A DNA stretch of 64,000 bases from Linyphia triangularis (GCA_963978545.1 OZ021721.1:110829366-110893365), one strand, 5' to 3'. Positions 11,903 to 24,066 are shown, counted from the first letter of the stretch. The notes: generated by a model from the letters alone, not told the origin. Numbers and translations are program-made.

Positions 11903-12315
11903 TTTCAGTGATAATCACATACAAGATGGCGCACCTAAAACCAAAATTGTTTAATACTGGTAAAATTATCACAAAACAGCACATAAACATATTTTTTTTT
12001 TAATAATAAAATAACATTTTAAATTACATTTGTTATGTTATTTTATTGTTTTTTAAAAACGTATTTTTCTGGGATGTTTTGTGATAATCTCGCCACTATT
12101 ACACAATTTTGGTTTTAGATACTTCATCTTGTATTTGTGATAATCACTCAAAATGAAGCGCTCAGCTATTCCACTGGATGACATCACGTTAGAAATTGAT
12201 GGAAAATACCGCTTTCACTCTCATCGTTACCAGAACAACTCGCACCTTTTTATTACTCTCTTTGCCGCAAGTCTTCCAACGCTCGCATCTTGCCCGAGGC
12301 TTAATGAACACTTTG
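11650..12315. repeat. Large imperfect palindrome with a coding-like arm
   Basis: The two arms are about 300 bp each, mirror-imaged around about 12027. Each arm starts a similar frame in divergent direction: MKRSASSLNDITLGIDGKYH on minus from 11902 and MKRSAIPLDDITLEIDGKYR on plus from 12153. The centre is AT-rich (AATAATAAAATAACA and TGTTATTTTATTG). The peptide is unrecognised. It may be a foldback element or an inverted duplication of a gene fragment. Confidence 0.85.
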
Positions 12316-12741
12316 TAAAAAAGCGCTAGTTCCACAAGAGCTACTATTGTACACAATGTAGCTTTCTAAATGTGTACCTTAAGATCAATGAAATAAGTTT
12401 AGCCATCAAGAGCAGCTTTTGATCTGTTGGATACGTGTAAAAGAGTCAAGAGTTTTAATTGTCACCACCTTTAAAGACTTTTATTCTGTCAACAACTTTT
12501 ATAACGTTTCCCAGAACAAAACAGTTTCTTTTCTGGGATTACTTTACGCAACCATTACTGTAAGGTTGAAATCGATTACAGCACGTGTTGCCCGCATTCA
12601 TTGAGAAAGTATTTGTGAAAAAGAAACCTGTTCTTTCGATTTCTATCAATGGTATACATAAGTGGGCGACGAACGACCGTTTCAAATTAAGTGTAAAGGT
12701 GTCCTTATTCATGGACATTCCTCACATTTAATTTACCATCA

Positions 12742-12975
12742 GAACTTTACTAATGAGTCTGCTTGTTTAAATGATTGAAACAATTGGAAGGACACTTCAT
12801 TTGATTAAATAAGTCAGGTACATTATGCACAATCAAATCTCATTTTATTCAGAAACCAAACGAACTTTACAATAGGAGTCTGCTTGTTTAAAATGACGTA
12901 AAGAATTGAAAGGACACTTCACTAAATCCAACAAGTCAAATATTTTAAGAATAATAGAATGTCGCTTTATTCGAA
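12742..12975. repeat. 120-bp direct duplication
   Basis: GAACTTTAC, GTCTGCTTGTTTAAA and GGACACTTCA occur at 12742 onward and again at 12862 onward in the same order. The copies are about 75-80% alike by eye. Confidence 0.75.
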
Positions 12976-12979
12976 ACAT

Positions 12980-13800
12980 CGGACACATAAGTTTGATAAG
13001 TGATAAACATTTCATTTATCTTCGGAGTTGATTTACAATAAAATAATTTATACTTGACACAGAATCTATAAATATTTTTTCAGAAATAAGTCTTCAAAAG
13101 TAATTTATTAATCAAAACTACCTTTACTTTTAAAATTAAAAAAAAATCTCCCTGATCTTTCATTGTCTAATTTTCGATCGAGTAATTGAATGCATAATGA
13201 AATCCTGAACATCACCGATAACTAAGCTCAGTAACACGCCATTCAAAATTATTAATGACGTCATCCATCTTCTACCAGACAGTTTACTCCTTTTAAAGTG
13301 TCACGTAATTTGTTTTGAAAATTATCCTTTGGATCGGGTAAAAGCCATTTTTGAGAAGTCTTACTTGGAGAGATAACGCAAAAAGCGAAGTAATTGATGA
13401 TAATGTCTAAAAAGTCATCCTAAAGGATTTTAGGACAAGAAGGTTTTAAATAGTTTCTCTGTTTAATTAACTGGATTTAAAAAGATGAAAGAAAGAGAAC
13501 AATGAATCTTGATAACACGCAATTTCTTATTATTTTTTTTTTTTTTTGGTCTTCCAATTATTTTAACGTTATTTTCTAAAGGATCTCAATTCGGATGTGT
13601 CCGAAAAGGAACTATTCTTGATAATAAAAAAAACTCGCTCATTATGAAGTCCCCACTATCATAGTAAAAATATTATTCATTAAGAGTTCTAAATTTTTAA
13701 AAATGCAGCCTGATATAGCATATAGCTACCTATTCTAAAAAGCTATCCCATAAAATTTTAGTTGTTTTAGATTTGTACTTAGTGTGGTGGATTTAGTGTG
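12980..13800. other. Non-coding spacer
   Basis: AT-rich with a T run at 13536-13548. No feature is recognised. Confidence 0.5.
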
Positions 13801-13803
13801 GAG

Positions 13804-13842
13804 CTGTTCTTTTAATAGACAGTCCGTCTATTAAAAGAACAG
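13804..13842. repeat. Perfect 17-bp hairpin
   Basis: CTGTTCTTTTAATAGAC is followed after a 5-nt loop (AGTCC) by its exact reverse complement. Confidence 0.95.
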
Positions 13843-13931
13843 ACAAAGCTTTTTAACTGCGTTTAAAAGAGTATAAACCACTATAAGAGTTATACGCATT
13901 TAGAGCATTTTGTATTAAATTTTAGCAATAA

Positions 13932-14215
13932 TTTTACTAGTGACTTAAAACAACGTTTCTTACGTAAACGTTATCAATATTATATACCGATAAAAGAAGC
14001 TAAAATTGGATTTAATGAAGTATAAAATGTATGCTAGGCTAGCGCCTCTTTCAGCATTACAGAGTCAGTCAGTGGTGAGCGTAACTCTTGTACTAAAAAT
14101 ATTGATTATGTTTACGTAAGAAAGTTTTTATTTTTAAGTCACCCGGTAATAAGAATTACGCTCATCACTGACTGACTCTGTAATACTGTAAGATAGCACT
14201 AGCATTGCATAAATT
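13932..14215. repeat. Interleaved inverted repeats (A-B-A'-B')
   Basis: Segment A (GTTTCTTACGTAAACG, about 13950) recurs inverted near 14110. Segment B (CATTACAGAGTCAGTCAGTG, about 14055-14075, with upstream GCATGCTAGGCTAGC-like words) recurs inverted near 14149-14200. The order is A, B, A inverted, B inverted. Confidence 0.85.
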
Positions 14216-14259
14216 TTTTATGCGCACAAAAAGTTTAATTTCAAATCTACTTTTTTCAC

Positions 14260-15730
14260 ACTTATAATGTTAACAATTAGTTTGAGCTCTTAGGCAACAG
14301 AAGAAAATAATAGTAAATGCTTTTAAGATATCACCTAAATTTCACATGCTCAAAATTACGTGCGGAACATTTCAATATCATAGTTCTGGTTATAAGTAAA
14401 CAAATCGTGGACGGGTAAAAACCAAAAGTTTATTTCCAGAGACAAAGGAGGAGATGGGTGACGTTTGGCTAGTGCCAAGAGTCGATTATTCCAAAAGGCG
14501 AGACAAACCGAAGTATGGAGCTTTTATAGGTTTCCTAGTGACGCTCGACGATTCAAGGCTCCTCCCTCTAACACCGTAAAATACTAGATAATTCGAAATA
14601 CGAAATTGAAGGTTCCAATGGGAATAAATTACATATATATGCTAAGAGCAACTAGTATTCTAAGTTTTATAAACCTATCCCTAATAGAAATGTATTAGAC
14701 TTGAGATTCAAATTTTTCGAACCTTGTCCTCTTCAGGGGATTCGGAGGGGGAAAACCTCGATTTTTAGATTTTTCCTTTGCATACATGTTAAACTTTACA
14801 AGCATACCAAAAATCATAATTTTAGCTCTACTAGAAGTACCTTAGTAATTTGATGATCATTGAGTGAGTGGGTTGGTCTTAAAATATGTCGTTTTCTGCA
14901 GTTTTCGAATTTGATTATCTCGACAACCAATATAGTTGGATACTTGAAACTTATTGGTCTTACTAAAGTGGCTAACAGCTATCCGTAATTTTTTTATACC
15001 TATCAGGCATACTGTAATGCCCAGATATGAGAGGTCAATATACAATAACTCAATTTATTTCCAACATTTTGTTAGCTAAGTGGTGAAATTGAGAATAGGG
15101 GGATTAGGTTAATCAACTGAACCATTTTAATCCTGGTTGTACTAGGCAACGCTAGGCCACAGCTAGTTGATCCCGGACAACAAAGGCACTTCAATTAAAT
15201 CTAAATAAATTAAAAGTTGAGTTGTGACTGGTTGTTTTTAAACTCTAATCAGGTAATTAAATTTAATTAAATATCAAATGAAGAAATATTTTATGTGTCA
15301 ACTTACATCTGTGAAGGTGTAAAAATTAGTTTACAATAAGATGCAAGTACAAAAAGACGTACAAGATGCCTTTAAATATTTAACTGTAATAATTCCAGTA
15401 TAAAATTACCCTTTTGGACATCGAGAATTTTGAGTTTGAACATTTCTAGTACTTTATTATTAGCTTAATGCTTGTTTAGCTCATCCATTTTTAAGAGCTT
15501 CAATAAACCTCTGAATTATCAAATCCTATTTCTAGCTTAGTAAAATACTATCTTTGATTTACAAGTTTTAAAACAAAAATTACTTTTCCAACAAAAGTTA
15601 CTTTAGTCAGAATAAATAAATGATATTTGGATGTCAAAGTATAAATTCACGTTCATTTTTAATTAATAAATTTTGAAACGTAGTCTGCTGCACATTTTCT
15701 GGTAGAAATGTTTTTGATATCAGCACTGTG
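14260..15730. other. Non-coding spacer
   Basis: No open frame above about 62 codons and no recognised repeat. A less AT-rich patch lies at 14410-14575. Confidence 0.5.
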
Positions 15731-15734
15731 TTAA

Positions 15735-16003
15735 CCCTTTGGATACATTTGACGGCTGAGATTCGTCATGCACTTGTTTTGCTTGTTAATAATGACGAAC
15801 CTATTTCGTCATTCAAACTAGGTTGATTGAATGGATTTTAATGTCACAAGAACCATGATTGGTTAAGTCAAACATCGGTTGGTTTACCTATACTTTAAAA
15901 AAAATAATTTGTTTGGCTGTGTTCCTTTAAAGTTTCTTTATTGTTTTGAACCCAACGTTCAAAACGCAAGAATTTTCCCAAATAAATCTGTACCCAAGGG
16001 GTT
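15735..16003. mobile_element. piggyBac-like MITE (family 3)
   Basis: TTAA then CCCTTTGGATACA at the left, TGTACCCAAGGGG then TTTTAA at the right: 11 of 13 TIR bases match. Hairpins TGACGG..TTCGTCA (15750-15768) and TGACGAACCTATTTCGTCA (15793-15811) lie near the left end. Confidence 0.7.
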
Positions 16004-16159
16004 TTAAGGAATACAAAAATTGACAATGCATATAAAGCATTTTTTAAAAACTCTGTTTTCTGAGTTATATTATTAAGAACGTAAAGTAATCTGAGAAATT
16101 ATCCTACACATTTTTCCAACCACCAAAAGTTACAGATTCAAAGCTTAATTATAGTCACT

Positions 16160-18250
16160 ATATTACTTGTACTCTTTACGATCAACAAGTTTTAAAAATT
16201 GAATACGATCCGAAAAATAAGCACTCTTCACAAGACGTTTAATGCGTTTACAAAGCGATTCTCTCAAATTATATTCTAACCAAAAAATTACATTTTAATT
16301 AGCGAAAATAGTACCTTAATTAATCACCCCTCCTTGAAACATTTAAACCTAACGATACAAAAATATGCACGATCCCTAAATGATTTAATAAATTAATGAA
16401 GTATGAATGGTTAATTTCCCTGGCATTTAAAAGGAGACTCCATACGTAATATTTTGAAAAATTTCACTGTCCCCTCAATGCAGTGTTCAAAGCTAATCAA
16501 ATATTAAGTACCCTAGTTATCTAATTTTGAAAACTTAGCGACCGGTATATCCATTTCCTCATATGAAACTGAACAGGTATCTTGCAAGAGTTCTATTAAA
16601 GCTCGTGACCCTTTAATTAACAGGAGAAATTGAGTTACAACTTAATAAGCTCCTGCTGCACCCTGACTCAATTTAAACTCACAAACTAAATAAAGACATT
16701 TTTAGCAACTCACTAATTACTCAAGATCAAGTGAAAATAAATAAAATCAATTTTTGGAGCCTTGGAAGATTATCCGTAATTACGACATTGTTTACTTTGA
16801 GCCGAATACCCAAAGGGCACCGACACGTTCCAATTTTGCTGATTAACTCTTAAAATTACCCCCAAATGTAACAGACTATTCAATTGGGAAATAGTAACAC
16901 ATTTGTTTTGAGATTCAACCTAATACTTTGCATAATTTAGATGAAATATTTAAGGATTATTTCAGAGCTTTGGGATACAATTTCTTTTTTTTCTCAATTT
17001 TTCTGCTGTTTAACTATTTGTTATCATAGTATTAATATGGGATTAATGGAAATGGAAGCTTACGTGGAAAGAGATTCGTGTTCTTTTCATTTAGTTTCGT
17101 GATATAGCTACTTTAGCATAAATGGAGTGAAACTCAGTACGTTACATATTTCCTAAGCAGTATCAGCAAAATATTAAATATTTGTGTAACACTTTTAACA
17201 AATTTTTTTTTTGTTTAGGTTTAGAAACAAAAGTAACTGGAATTTTAAATTCAAACCTTGGGTTTTACTCAATAATTTCAGTTCAAAAAGTGAAAAGTAA
17301 TCCAAATAAATGTAATACTGCTGCATGGTTTTAAAGCAGGATTATTTTTAACTTGGTAAAATGCTTAGTTGTTGGTAGAGATTAAAGGATCTTAAGTTGC
17401 TTATTAGTTTAAAAAAAAATTTTGAAAAAAAAGAAAAAAAAAAAAAGGGGGGGGGGAGGATATTTCATGTACTAGTTTATTGACTTTGATGATTGTAAGG
17501 AAGGGCAGAAAATTTAACTTTAAGTTAAATGAGCTACATAGAGCTTGCATAAAACATGCGAAGCTAATTAAACAAAATGCAATTAAAAACAATAGAAATC
17601 GCCAAAATAAATTGCATTATAAATGATAGATTATGATAAAATCCAATTACAATTTATGCTGGAAATATAGAGATCAATAAAAAGATCACATTTTGAAATG
17701 GGTATATATTTCAATGGTTTTGATATTTCAATTAATTTGTAGTTAGTATGATTTTTTTAATAATCTATTGGTCTAGCATATTATAAATAATAAAGTGCAA
17801 TTTTTTTCTTCAACTTACGAATAACCAACTTTCTCTTAACTAGAAGTAAATAATTTTAACAAGTTAGTGTACAATACAAATTGGGAAATATACAGATGAA
17901 CAAACCAAATATGGTTTAGTTTGTAAGCTCAAGTACTTATTTTTATGTACAATAACGGCTATTCAGCCCGGAACCTACAGATTAAAGTGGATTCTGAACC
18001 ACAACGAACATCAATGACTGATCCGGGATTCAAACTCAGCACCTTTGGCATGCGATTCCAGAGTGCTAATCATGCAGCCATCAGATGGGCAAAGCTCTAT
18101 GCAGTTTTAAGATTAATGATGTTTTCAAACGTAAAAGTTATATTTTCAATGACATGCAATTACTTAAATTTTAAATATGTATCCTTTGTTGTTTAGTATG
18201 CACTCAAAGCATCATTTCTCAGTTTAAGGGTTTCCAGGATTCAAAATTCT
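16160..18250. repeat. Duplicated block, left part (copy 1)
   Basis: Non-coding DNA colinear with 25800-27960, and at its right end with 61160-61530. Shared anchors include ACTCTTCACRAGAC, TTTCCCTGGYATTTAAAAG, AAAGCTCGTGACCCTTTAA, TTTGCATAATTTAGATGAA and AACAAGTTAGTGTA. It lacks the MITE and SINE that interrupt the second copy. A mixed A-run and G-run sits at 17411-17458. Confidence 0.75.
17915..18089 (-). mobile_element. SINE family B copy in the duplicated block
   Basis: Contains ACCACAACGAACATC, GGGATTCAAAC and GCAGCCATCAGATGGG in reverse orientation. It interrupts a segment that is continuous near 61390-61420. Confidence 0.85.
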
Positions 18251-18529
18251 AAAATCTTTATTTTTAGAATTATATTTTTGAAATTTTCGATGCAGTATTG
18301 TATTATGCTTTGAAACTAAAATAACTATTTTAAACTTTCAAATTTAAAAAATAAAATTCTTTTTGAAATATAGGAACTTCAAAATTTTGACGTTACCTAA
18401 ATTTGATATATATAAAACTTTTTTTTAAAAAAATCACTACATTTTCGCATTAAATTGCTTCTTATAATTAATTTTAAAAATTGTCCTTCAGGATTTTTTA
18501 ATAAAATATACATAGAAAAAATAATTCTC

Positions 18530-20760
18530 TGGAGCACAATTGATCATTGAGAAGGAGCTACCTTCGAGACTTCAGTCAATTTGTTTAAGATGAGAAGATT
18601 ACGTTTAGCAAAGACCAAGTTCATGCATCCTTTGCCTGTCATAGGTTCAGTGCGAATATCAAGTGCATATATATATTAAAAATTCAATACCAGTATGCAT
18701 ATAATGATACCCTTCCATCTACTATGTTATTACGTGCACAAATTTGGAATTTAAAACCATTTTATGTGAATAAATTAGTTAATTAACTTGTGACAATCAA
18801 ACATTTTTGTTGCTATTTCTAATTAAGACACATGCAAATTGCAGTTTTTTCCCCACATTCATTAAAATTTTAATTTAAGTAAAAACTTAAAAAAAAAGTG
18901 TGTTTATTGCTCAAAACTCATTGCATAACACATAAACAAAATCACAAGATAAACAATTATTATTTATTAAGCATTCATACTTTAAAAATTGTTCCTTAAG
19001 CACTTATTATAACTTTAAAATAACAAAAGGCTTTCTTTTAAAATACATACACATTTAAATTTAAGATACACAATTTCAAATATTCATTAAATAAAATTCT
19101 TCTTTTAGGGCAAATTACATGCCCTAATTAATTGTCAGAAACATAAAAAAAAACATCCAACACACAAATATAACTTTTCTGTGATTCAAAACAACCGTTA
19201 AAAATATTTTTATGGAATTAATGGTTAAATTAATTAAACATTTAATTTTTGGTGTAAAATTTCTTTTGTATTTCCATTACAGCGGGTAATTTATATATAT
19301 GTCCATATTTTAAACAGTAATTATAGGGGGAACGTGACAATCCAGTATGCTAAAGTACATTCAGTAAATACTTAAAAACATATAGAAAATCACGCATTTT
19401 ACAAAAAGTGACAATTTTAGATTTTATCTAGTTTTCTAACATGGTAGATAATTTAAATACACGCAGTTACACATACAGTATTTATCACTACTTTATACAG
19501 TCAATATAAACACATTAATATTAGTAGATCAAATAATCGAGTAAATATATAGAACACATTTAAAAACTCAATTTACATGAGCGAACAATAAAAGCTTAAA
19601 ACTACATCCAGTCTTCAACACGATTATTTCTAGAAACCCTTTGGTATTCAAATGTCACTCTACTTTTTAACTACTAATGTACACAAGTGCGGTTTGATGA
19701 TGACTCTTGATTATCTGAATTATGAGTGGAAACAAAAACAATGCATGGCAAAAAAACATTTATAATATAAAATAAGCCAACTATGCAGGAAATTAGAAGA
19801 AAACAGTCGACTTAGATAAGTTTTTTTTTATGTCGTCATACATTTGTAGAACGATAACATTTAATTTATAGTCAGATCACTCATTAAGTATGTAAGTATA
19901 AGAATTCCACTTTAAAATTAACCTTTTGCTAATTGAGAATTTCGTGTTTAAAGGTTTCTAGTATATATGTCTGAAGTCTATGCTTGTATTACTCATCCAC
20001 TTGTAAGAACTTTATCCCACCTCTGAATTGTCAAATCCTAGTTTTAACTTAATCTCTCTCTATCCTTTTCATAAAATATTTTCTTTGATTTATATACCCG
20101 AATATTTGTTTTCTACACAGTGTCATGTATTCCCAAAATTTAATATATTTGTTCAATGCACCATCAAAATAACCCAAGCTATATTCTCTTTCATATGTTT
20201 GAACTTGGTTTTATCCTTCTCTGATTTACCCTCTATGACACTATGTAGTATTACTATCAACTATTTTTTCCAGTGTTGCATTCACCCAATCTTTTTTTCT
20301 ATTTCCTAAATTAATTTTTGTTTTGTTTTTAGACATTCATTTCAATAAGAATTATTTTTCATTAAATTTCATAATTTTTCAATTCATTAGGAATTAAAAT
20401 TAAATTTCCTAATGCTTCTTTTAATTCATCTCGATTCTGTTCCTAGTTGACAGCAACATCCTTGAGAGCAGTTTTAGTCCAAAATACTAACATGTTTTTA
20501 CCATCTTCTTTAGTTTTAAAATCTAGCTTTAATGTTTGACCACTGGTTAGTTTCACACAAGAACACTTAATGACAATCTCAACCTTTAATATGGTCCAAG
20601 GAAGTATTAACACTAACTCAAGAGAGAAATAAAGGAACATTTCTAGTCTAACAAGGTGAATGGACTTTTGGTACAATATTCATTAATTGATGAAAATCAA
20701 CTTTAAATCATTATTTTCTTATTTCTATTCCACCAGTTAAAAATAACTAATAGTCACTCT
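18530..20760. repeat. 3' flank of locus 1, colinear with 41190-44090
   Basis: No gene is seen. Shared anchors with locus 2 include ACAATTGATC, TACGTGCACAAATTTGG, TTATTTATTAAGCATTCATAC, AAACTACATCCAGTCTTCAA and TTCCACCAGTTAAAAATAAC. The last lies just beyond the stop codon in both loci. Confidence 0.75.
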
Positions 20761-20763
20761 GGT

Positions 20764-23700
20764 TCATTTTTCATATTCTAATCCTCTAATTTCATGTTGT
20801 AAATTACAAAACCTTTTGCTTGGATAAATACTTTCAGATTTTCTTTTTACTCTTATTGTCTCTGTATCTAAATCAATTAAACGCTGTGCTATTGCTAAAT
20901 CAAAATTTGCGAGGACAGCGTCATTGTTTTCAGTTACATCTTGATTTTCCCTCTTGAATTTCTCTTTAAACTCAAGAATTGTTTCTTTGTCAGTTAAGTA
21001 CCACCTTAAAAGTAGTTCAATTGCTTCCTGCTTGCTCCCGTAATCAACAAATCTTTCATCCCCTTCTTTACTGTACATCAGTTCACTGAACATATCACCA
21101 GCTGCTTCATGATGGAAAAGAGTATCTTTCTTTAGTTCTTTTATTTCCTCAGTGGACAAACCAAGCCAAGCAAAGAATGTTTCAGCTTCTTCCCATTGAT
21201 GAGATTGAATCAAGTTAAAATGAATTTTTACACCTGTCATTTTAAGTAATACATTTTTCTTAAAATCACTTATTTCCTCTTCGGATAAAAGACACCAAGT
21301 CAAAAACTTTTCAACTTCTTCCCATTTGCTTTCCTTAAATATAGTTGTCTGACTAATTATATTAAAACTTTCATAATCATTATAATCTTCTTCCGAGTAA
21401 TATGATATTAATTCCTCAAAAACCCAACTTCCCATTCTATATGCAACATGCTTCTTTAATTTTATAATATCTTTCTCAGAAGAAAGGCATACATTGATAT
21501 ATTCACTTACAAGGTCTAATTTACCCTTTCTTACCAAGTCCGCGCACTTAAAGACTCCATCAACAGTAAAAATTAGCTCTTGTTTGAATGTATTTATTTC
21601 TTCTTCAGAAGAAATATGCCACCTAATAAATCGGTCTAAATCTACCAATTTCTCACTTTGAAACAATTTCAAACAAACTTGAGACCCATATGCAGAATCA
21701 ATCATTTTATTCTTGAGATGATTTATCTCATCTTCAGATGAAGAACCCCACTTTATACACGATTCAGCAGTATCGCACTTATTATTTTTGACTAAATCAA
21801 TGCAAAACAGTTGAGAATCTTTTGTAGAGATCATCCCTCTCTTAAACTCATTTGCTTGCTCCTTAGTTTTAAAACAGTTTAGCACAATCCAATCTAACAT
21901 TGCATAGTTCCCTTTTTTCATTAATTCAAAACAAATGTTTTCCCAGTTCTTGGAAGAGACAATATGTTTATGACATATGCTGAACATATTTATTTCTCCT
22001 TCAGATGAAATATGCCACCTAATAAATCTGTCTAAATCTGCCAATTTTTCACTTTGAAACAAGTTCAAACACACTTGCGACCCATATGCAGAATCAATCA
22101 TTTTATTCTTGAGATGATTTATCTCATCTTCAGATGAAGAACCCCACTTTATACACGATTCAGCAGTATCGCACCTATTATTTTTGACTAAATCAATGCA
22201 AAACAGCTGAGAATCTTTTGTAGAGATCATCCCTCTCTTAAACTCATTTGCTTGCTCCTTAGTTTTAAAACAGTTTAGCACAATCCAATCTAACATTGCA
22301 TAGTTCCCTTTTTTCATTAATTCAAAACAAATGTTTTCCCAGTTCTTGGAAGAGACAATATGTTTATGACATATGCTGAACATATTTATTTCTCCTTCAG
22401 ATGAAATATGCCACCTAATAAATCTGTCTAAATCTGCCAATTTTTCACTTTGAAACAAGTTCAAACACACTTGCGACCCATATGTGGAATCAATCATATT
22501 ATTCTTGAGTTGATTTACCTCATCTTCAGATGAAGAACACCACTTTATACACGATTCAGCAGTATCGCACCTATTATTTTTGACTAAATCAATGCAAAAC
22601 AGCTGAGAATCTTTTGTAGAGATCATCCCTCTCTTAAACTCATTTGCTTGCTCCTTGGTTTTAAAACAGTTTAGCACAATCCAATCTAGTATTCCATAGT
22701 TCTCTTTTTTCATTAATTCAAAACAAATGTTTTTCATGTTTTCAGAAGAGACAATATTTTCTCTCTCTTTATAGGTTGCAAAAGCTAAAATCAGCCTAAT
22801 GTTTTCTTCATCTTCGTGAGTGAAATTTTTTAACGTTAGTAACTTTGTTAATAACCCGACACCAGTTTTAACTGTAACTAATCTAGAAGTTTTAAAAGCA
22901 ACATCCTGATTACTAAAAACATATCTTTTATAACGTTCAGGGCTTTGACACCAAAATTTCTTTAAAAGCTTTCTATAATCATAGCTGTTCTCATCAATAG
23001 AATTTATGTTTTCAGGATTTTCATGCTCAATCCTGTAGCAAACTTTTAGTAGCAGAATAGCATAATTTTTCTCTGGCAGAAATTCCCACATTAGTTCTGC
23101 AGTTTTCATAAAGTAATCCTGATACGGCCAACTTAAAAAATATTCCAGCACTCTCGATCGCCTATGACCTTCCAAGGATTCTTCTTTATAATTAATACCA
23201 ACAATATCTTTCTTCAAAAACTCTATCTGATCATCCTCTTTCATTTTTGACATCAAAAAACACAAGATATCCGTGTAGTAATCTTTCGGTACCCATGATT
23301 CCTTACGTTCATTATATCTTTTATCTCGGATTACAATCCAATCATCCATTATTATCCTGTTTCTAACTGCTTCTAACGCAGCATCTACTACAGCAACCAT
23401 TGTTTTCTCTAAGCAAAATTCAACTGCTGCTTTACTACCACTCTCTACGGCCTTTTCAAGTAAATATTGATGTAGAACTTTTTCTCCTTTTATTTTATCC
23501 ACTTTACCCATTAGATAATAAGACCAAAACTTCACTAACCCTGGCTGCTTGATGCATTCAGATGTAGGACTATAAAACTTTGCCTTATCCTCTTCCATCA
23601 TTTGCTTGTATAAAACAGGAATATTTTCTGTAAAGCAATAAATACAAGCTAACTTATACTTCGCCTCAACACTTAGACTCGTTTTCATTAAAATCTCTGC

Positions 23701-24066
23701 CGCCTTTTTATTGTCGATGATTCCATGTTGTGTGAAAAAAGAACTGTCCAAAAAGTGATCACTAAAACTACGTGAAAAACCAATAAGTCCTTCATGATAT
23801 TCTGCCCAACTTACCATTCTCATTCCAATTGGAAGTACAACACCCAATGCTCTTTTGTACACTCTTTCTGACAAGTTTTTACTTCCTAGTATTTTCTTTG
23901 CTATTTTTTCTATGTTTTCATTCCATTGTTGTAAGCAAAATTCATTACTGTCAGAATCGTAATCAGGTGCCAAAAGTATACATGGTTTTAGTTCAAAATC
24001 ATTACATGTATCAATAGCAACTTTTACTGCCACTATGTCTTTATCTATCAACATATCATGTGTCAT
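20764..24066 (-). CDS. Uncharacterised 1100-aa helical-repeat protein, single exon
   Basis: I do not recognise the family, so no function is assigned. The reading frame is uninterrupted for 1100 codons. A stop lies directly before the chosen ATG, and the pseudogene at 44094-46656 also has an ATG near the matching place, which supports this start. Residues 1-430 form a non-repetitive, helix-rich region that includes a stretch around GVVLPIGMRM and WAEYHEGLIGFSR. Residues about 440-835 are three copies of a 132-residue unit, each made of three repeats of about 44 residues. The typical repeat shape is a CxxL helix, then an aromatic residue (often W), SSEDEI or SSEEEI, and a basic segment. More diverged repeats (LSEEEISDFKK, LSTEEIKELKK) run to about residue 1030. 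This suggests an alpha-solenoid scaffold. There is no signal peptide or membrane segment. The tail near residues 1070-1085 is basic (VKRKSES). The protein is probably intracellular. Expression is unproven. Confidence 0.85.
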   Translation of the reverse strand: MTHDMLIDKDIVAVKVAIDTCNDFELKPCILLAPDYDSDSNEFCLQQWNENIEKIAKKILGSKNLSERVYKRALGVVLPIGMRMVSWAEYHEGLIGFSRSFSDHFLDSSFFTQHGIIDNKKAAEILMKTSLSVEAKYKLACIYCFTENIPVLYKQMMEEDKAKFYSPTSECIKQPGLVKFWSYYLMGKVDKIKGEKVLHQYLLEKAVESGSKAAVEFCLEKTMVAVVDAALEAVRNRIIMDDWIVIRDKRYNERKESWVPKDYYTDILCFLMSKMKEDDQIEFLKKDIVGINYKEESLEGHRRSRVLEYFLSWPYQDYFMKTAELMWEFLPEKNYAILLLKVCYRIEHENPENINSIDENSYDYRKLLKKFWCQSPERYKRYVFSNQDVAFKTSRLVTVKTGVGLLTKLLTLKNFTHEDEENIRLILAFATYKERENIVSSENMKNICFELMKKENYGILDWIVLNCFKTKEQANEFKRGMISTKDSQLFCIDLVKNNRCDTAESCIKWCSSSEDEVNQLKNNMIDSTYGSQVCLNLFQSEKLADLDRFIRWHISSEGEINMFSICHKHIVSSKNWENICFELMKKGNYAMLDWIVLNCFKTKEQANEFKRGMISTKDSQLFCIDLVKNNRCDTAESCIKWGSSSEDEINHLKNKMIDSAYGSQVCLNLFQSEKLADLDRFIRWHISSEGEINMFSICHKHIVSSKNWENICFELMKKGNYAMLDWIVLNCFKTKEQANEFKRGMISTKDSQLFCIDLVKNNKCDTAESCIKWGSSSEDEINHLKNKMIDSAYGSQVCLKLFQSEKLVDLDRFIRWHISSEEEINTFKQELIFTVDGVFKCADLVRKGKLDLVSEYINVCLSSEKDIIKLKKHVAYRMGSWVFEELISYYSEEDYNDYESFNIISQTTIFKESKWEEVEKFLTWCLLSEEEISDFKKNVLLKMTGVKIHFNLIQSHQWEEAETFFAWLGLSTEEIKELKKDTLFHHEAAGDMFSELMYSKEGDERFVDYGSKQEAIELLLRWYLTDKETILEFKEKFKRENQDVTENNDAVLANFDLAIAQRLIDLDTETIRVKRKSESIYPSKRFCNLQHEIRGLEYEK
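21562..22749 (-). repeat. Three 396-bp in-frame repeats inside the long ORF
   Basis: The coding DNA repeats with a period of exactly 396 bp (132 codons): the same words recur at 21625, 22021 and 22417. The second and third protein copies are almost identical at nucleotide level, including the segment encoding SICHKHIVSSKNWENICF. The first copy is more diverged at its edges. The exact multiple of three keeps the frame. The paralogous pseudogene has only one such unit. This points to recent unequal exchange or gene conversion within the gene. Confidence 0.9.
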
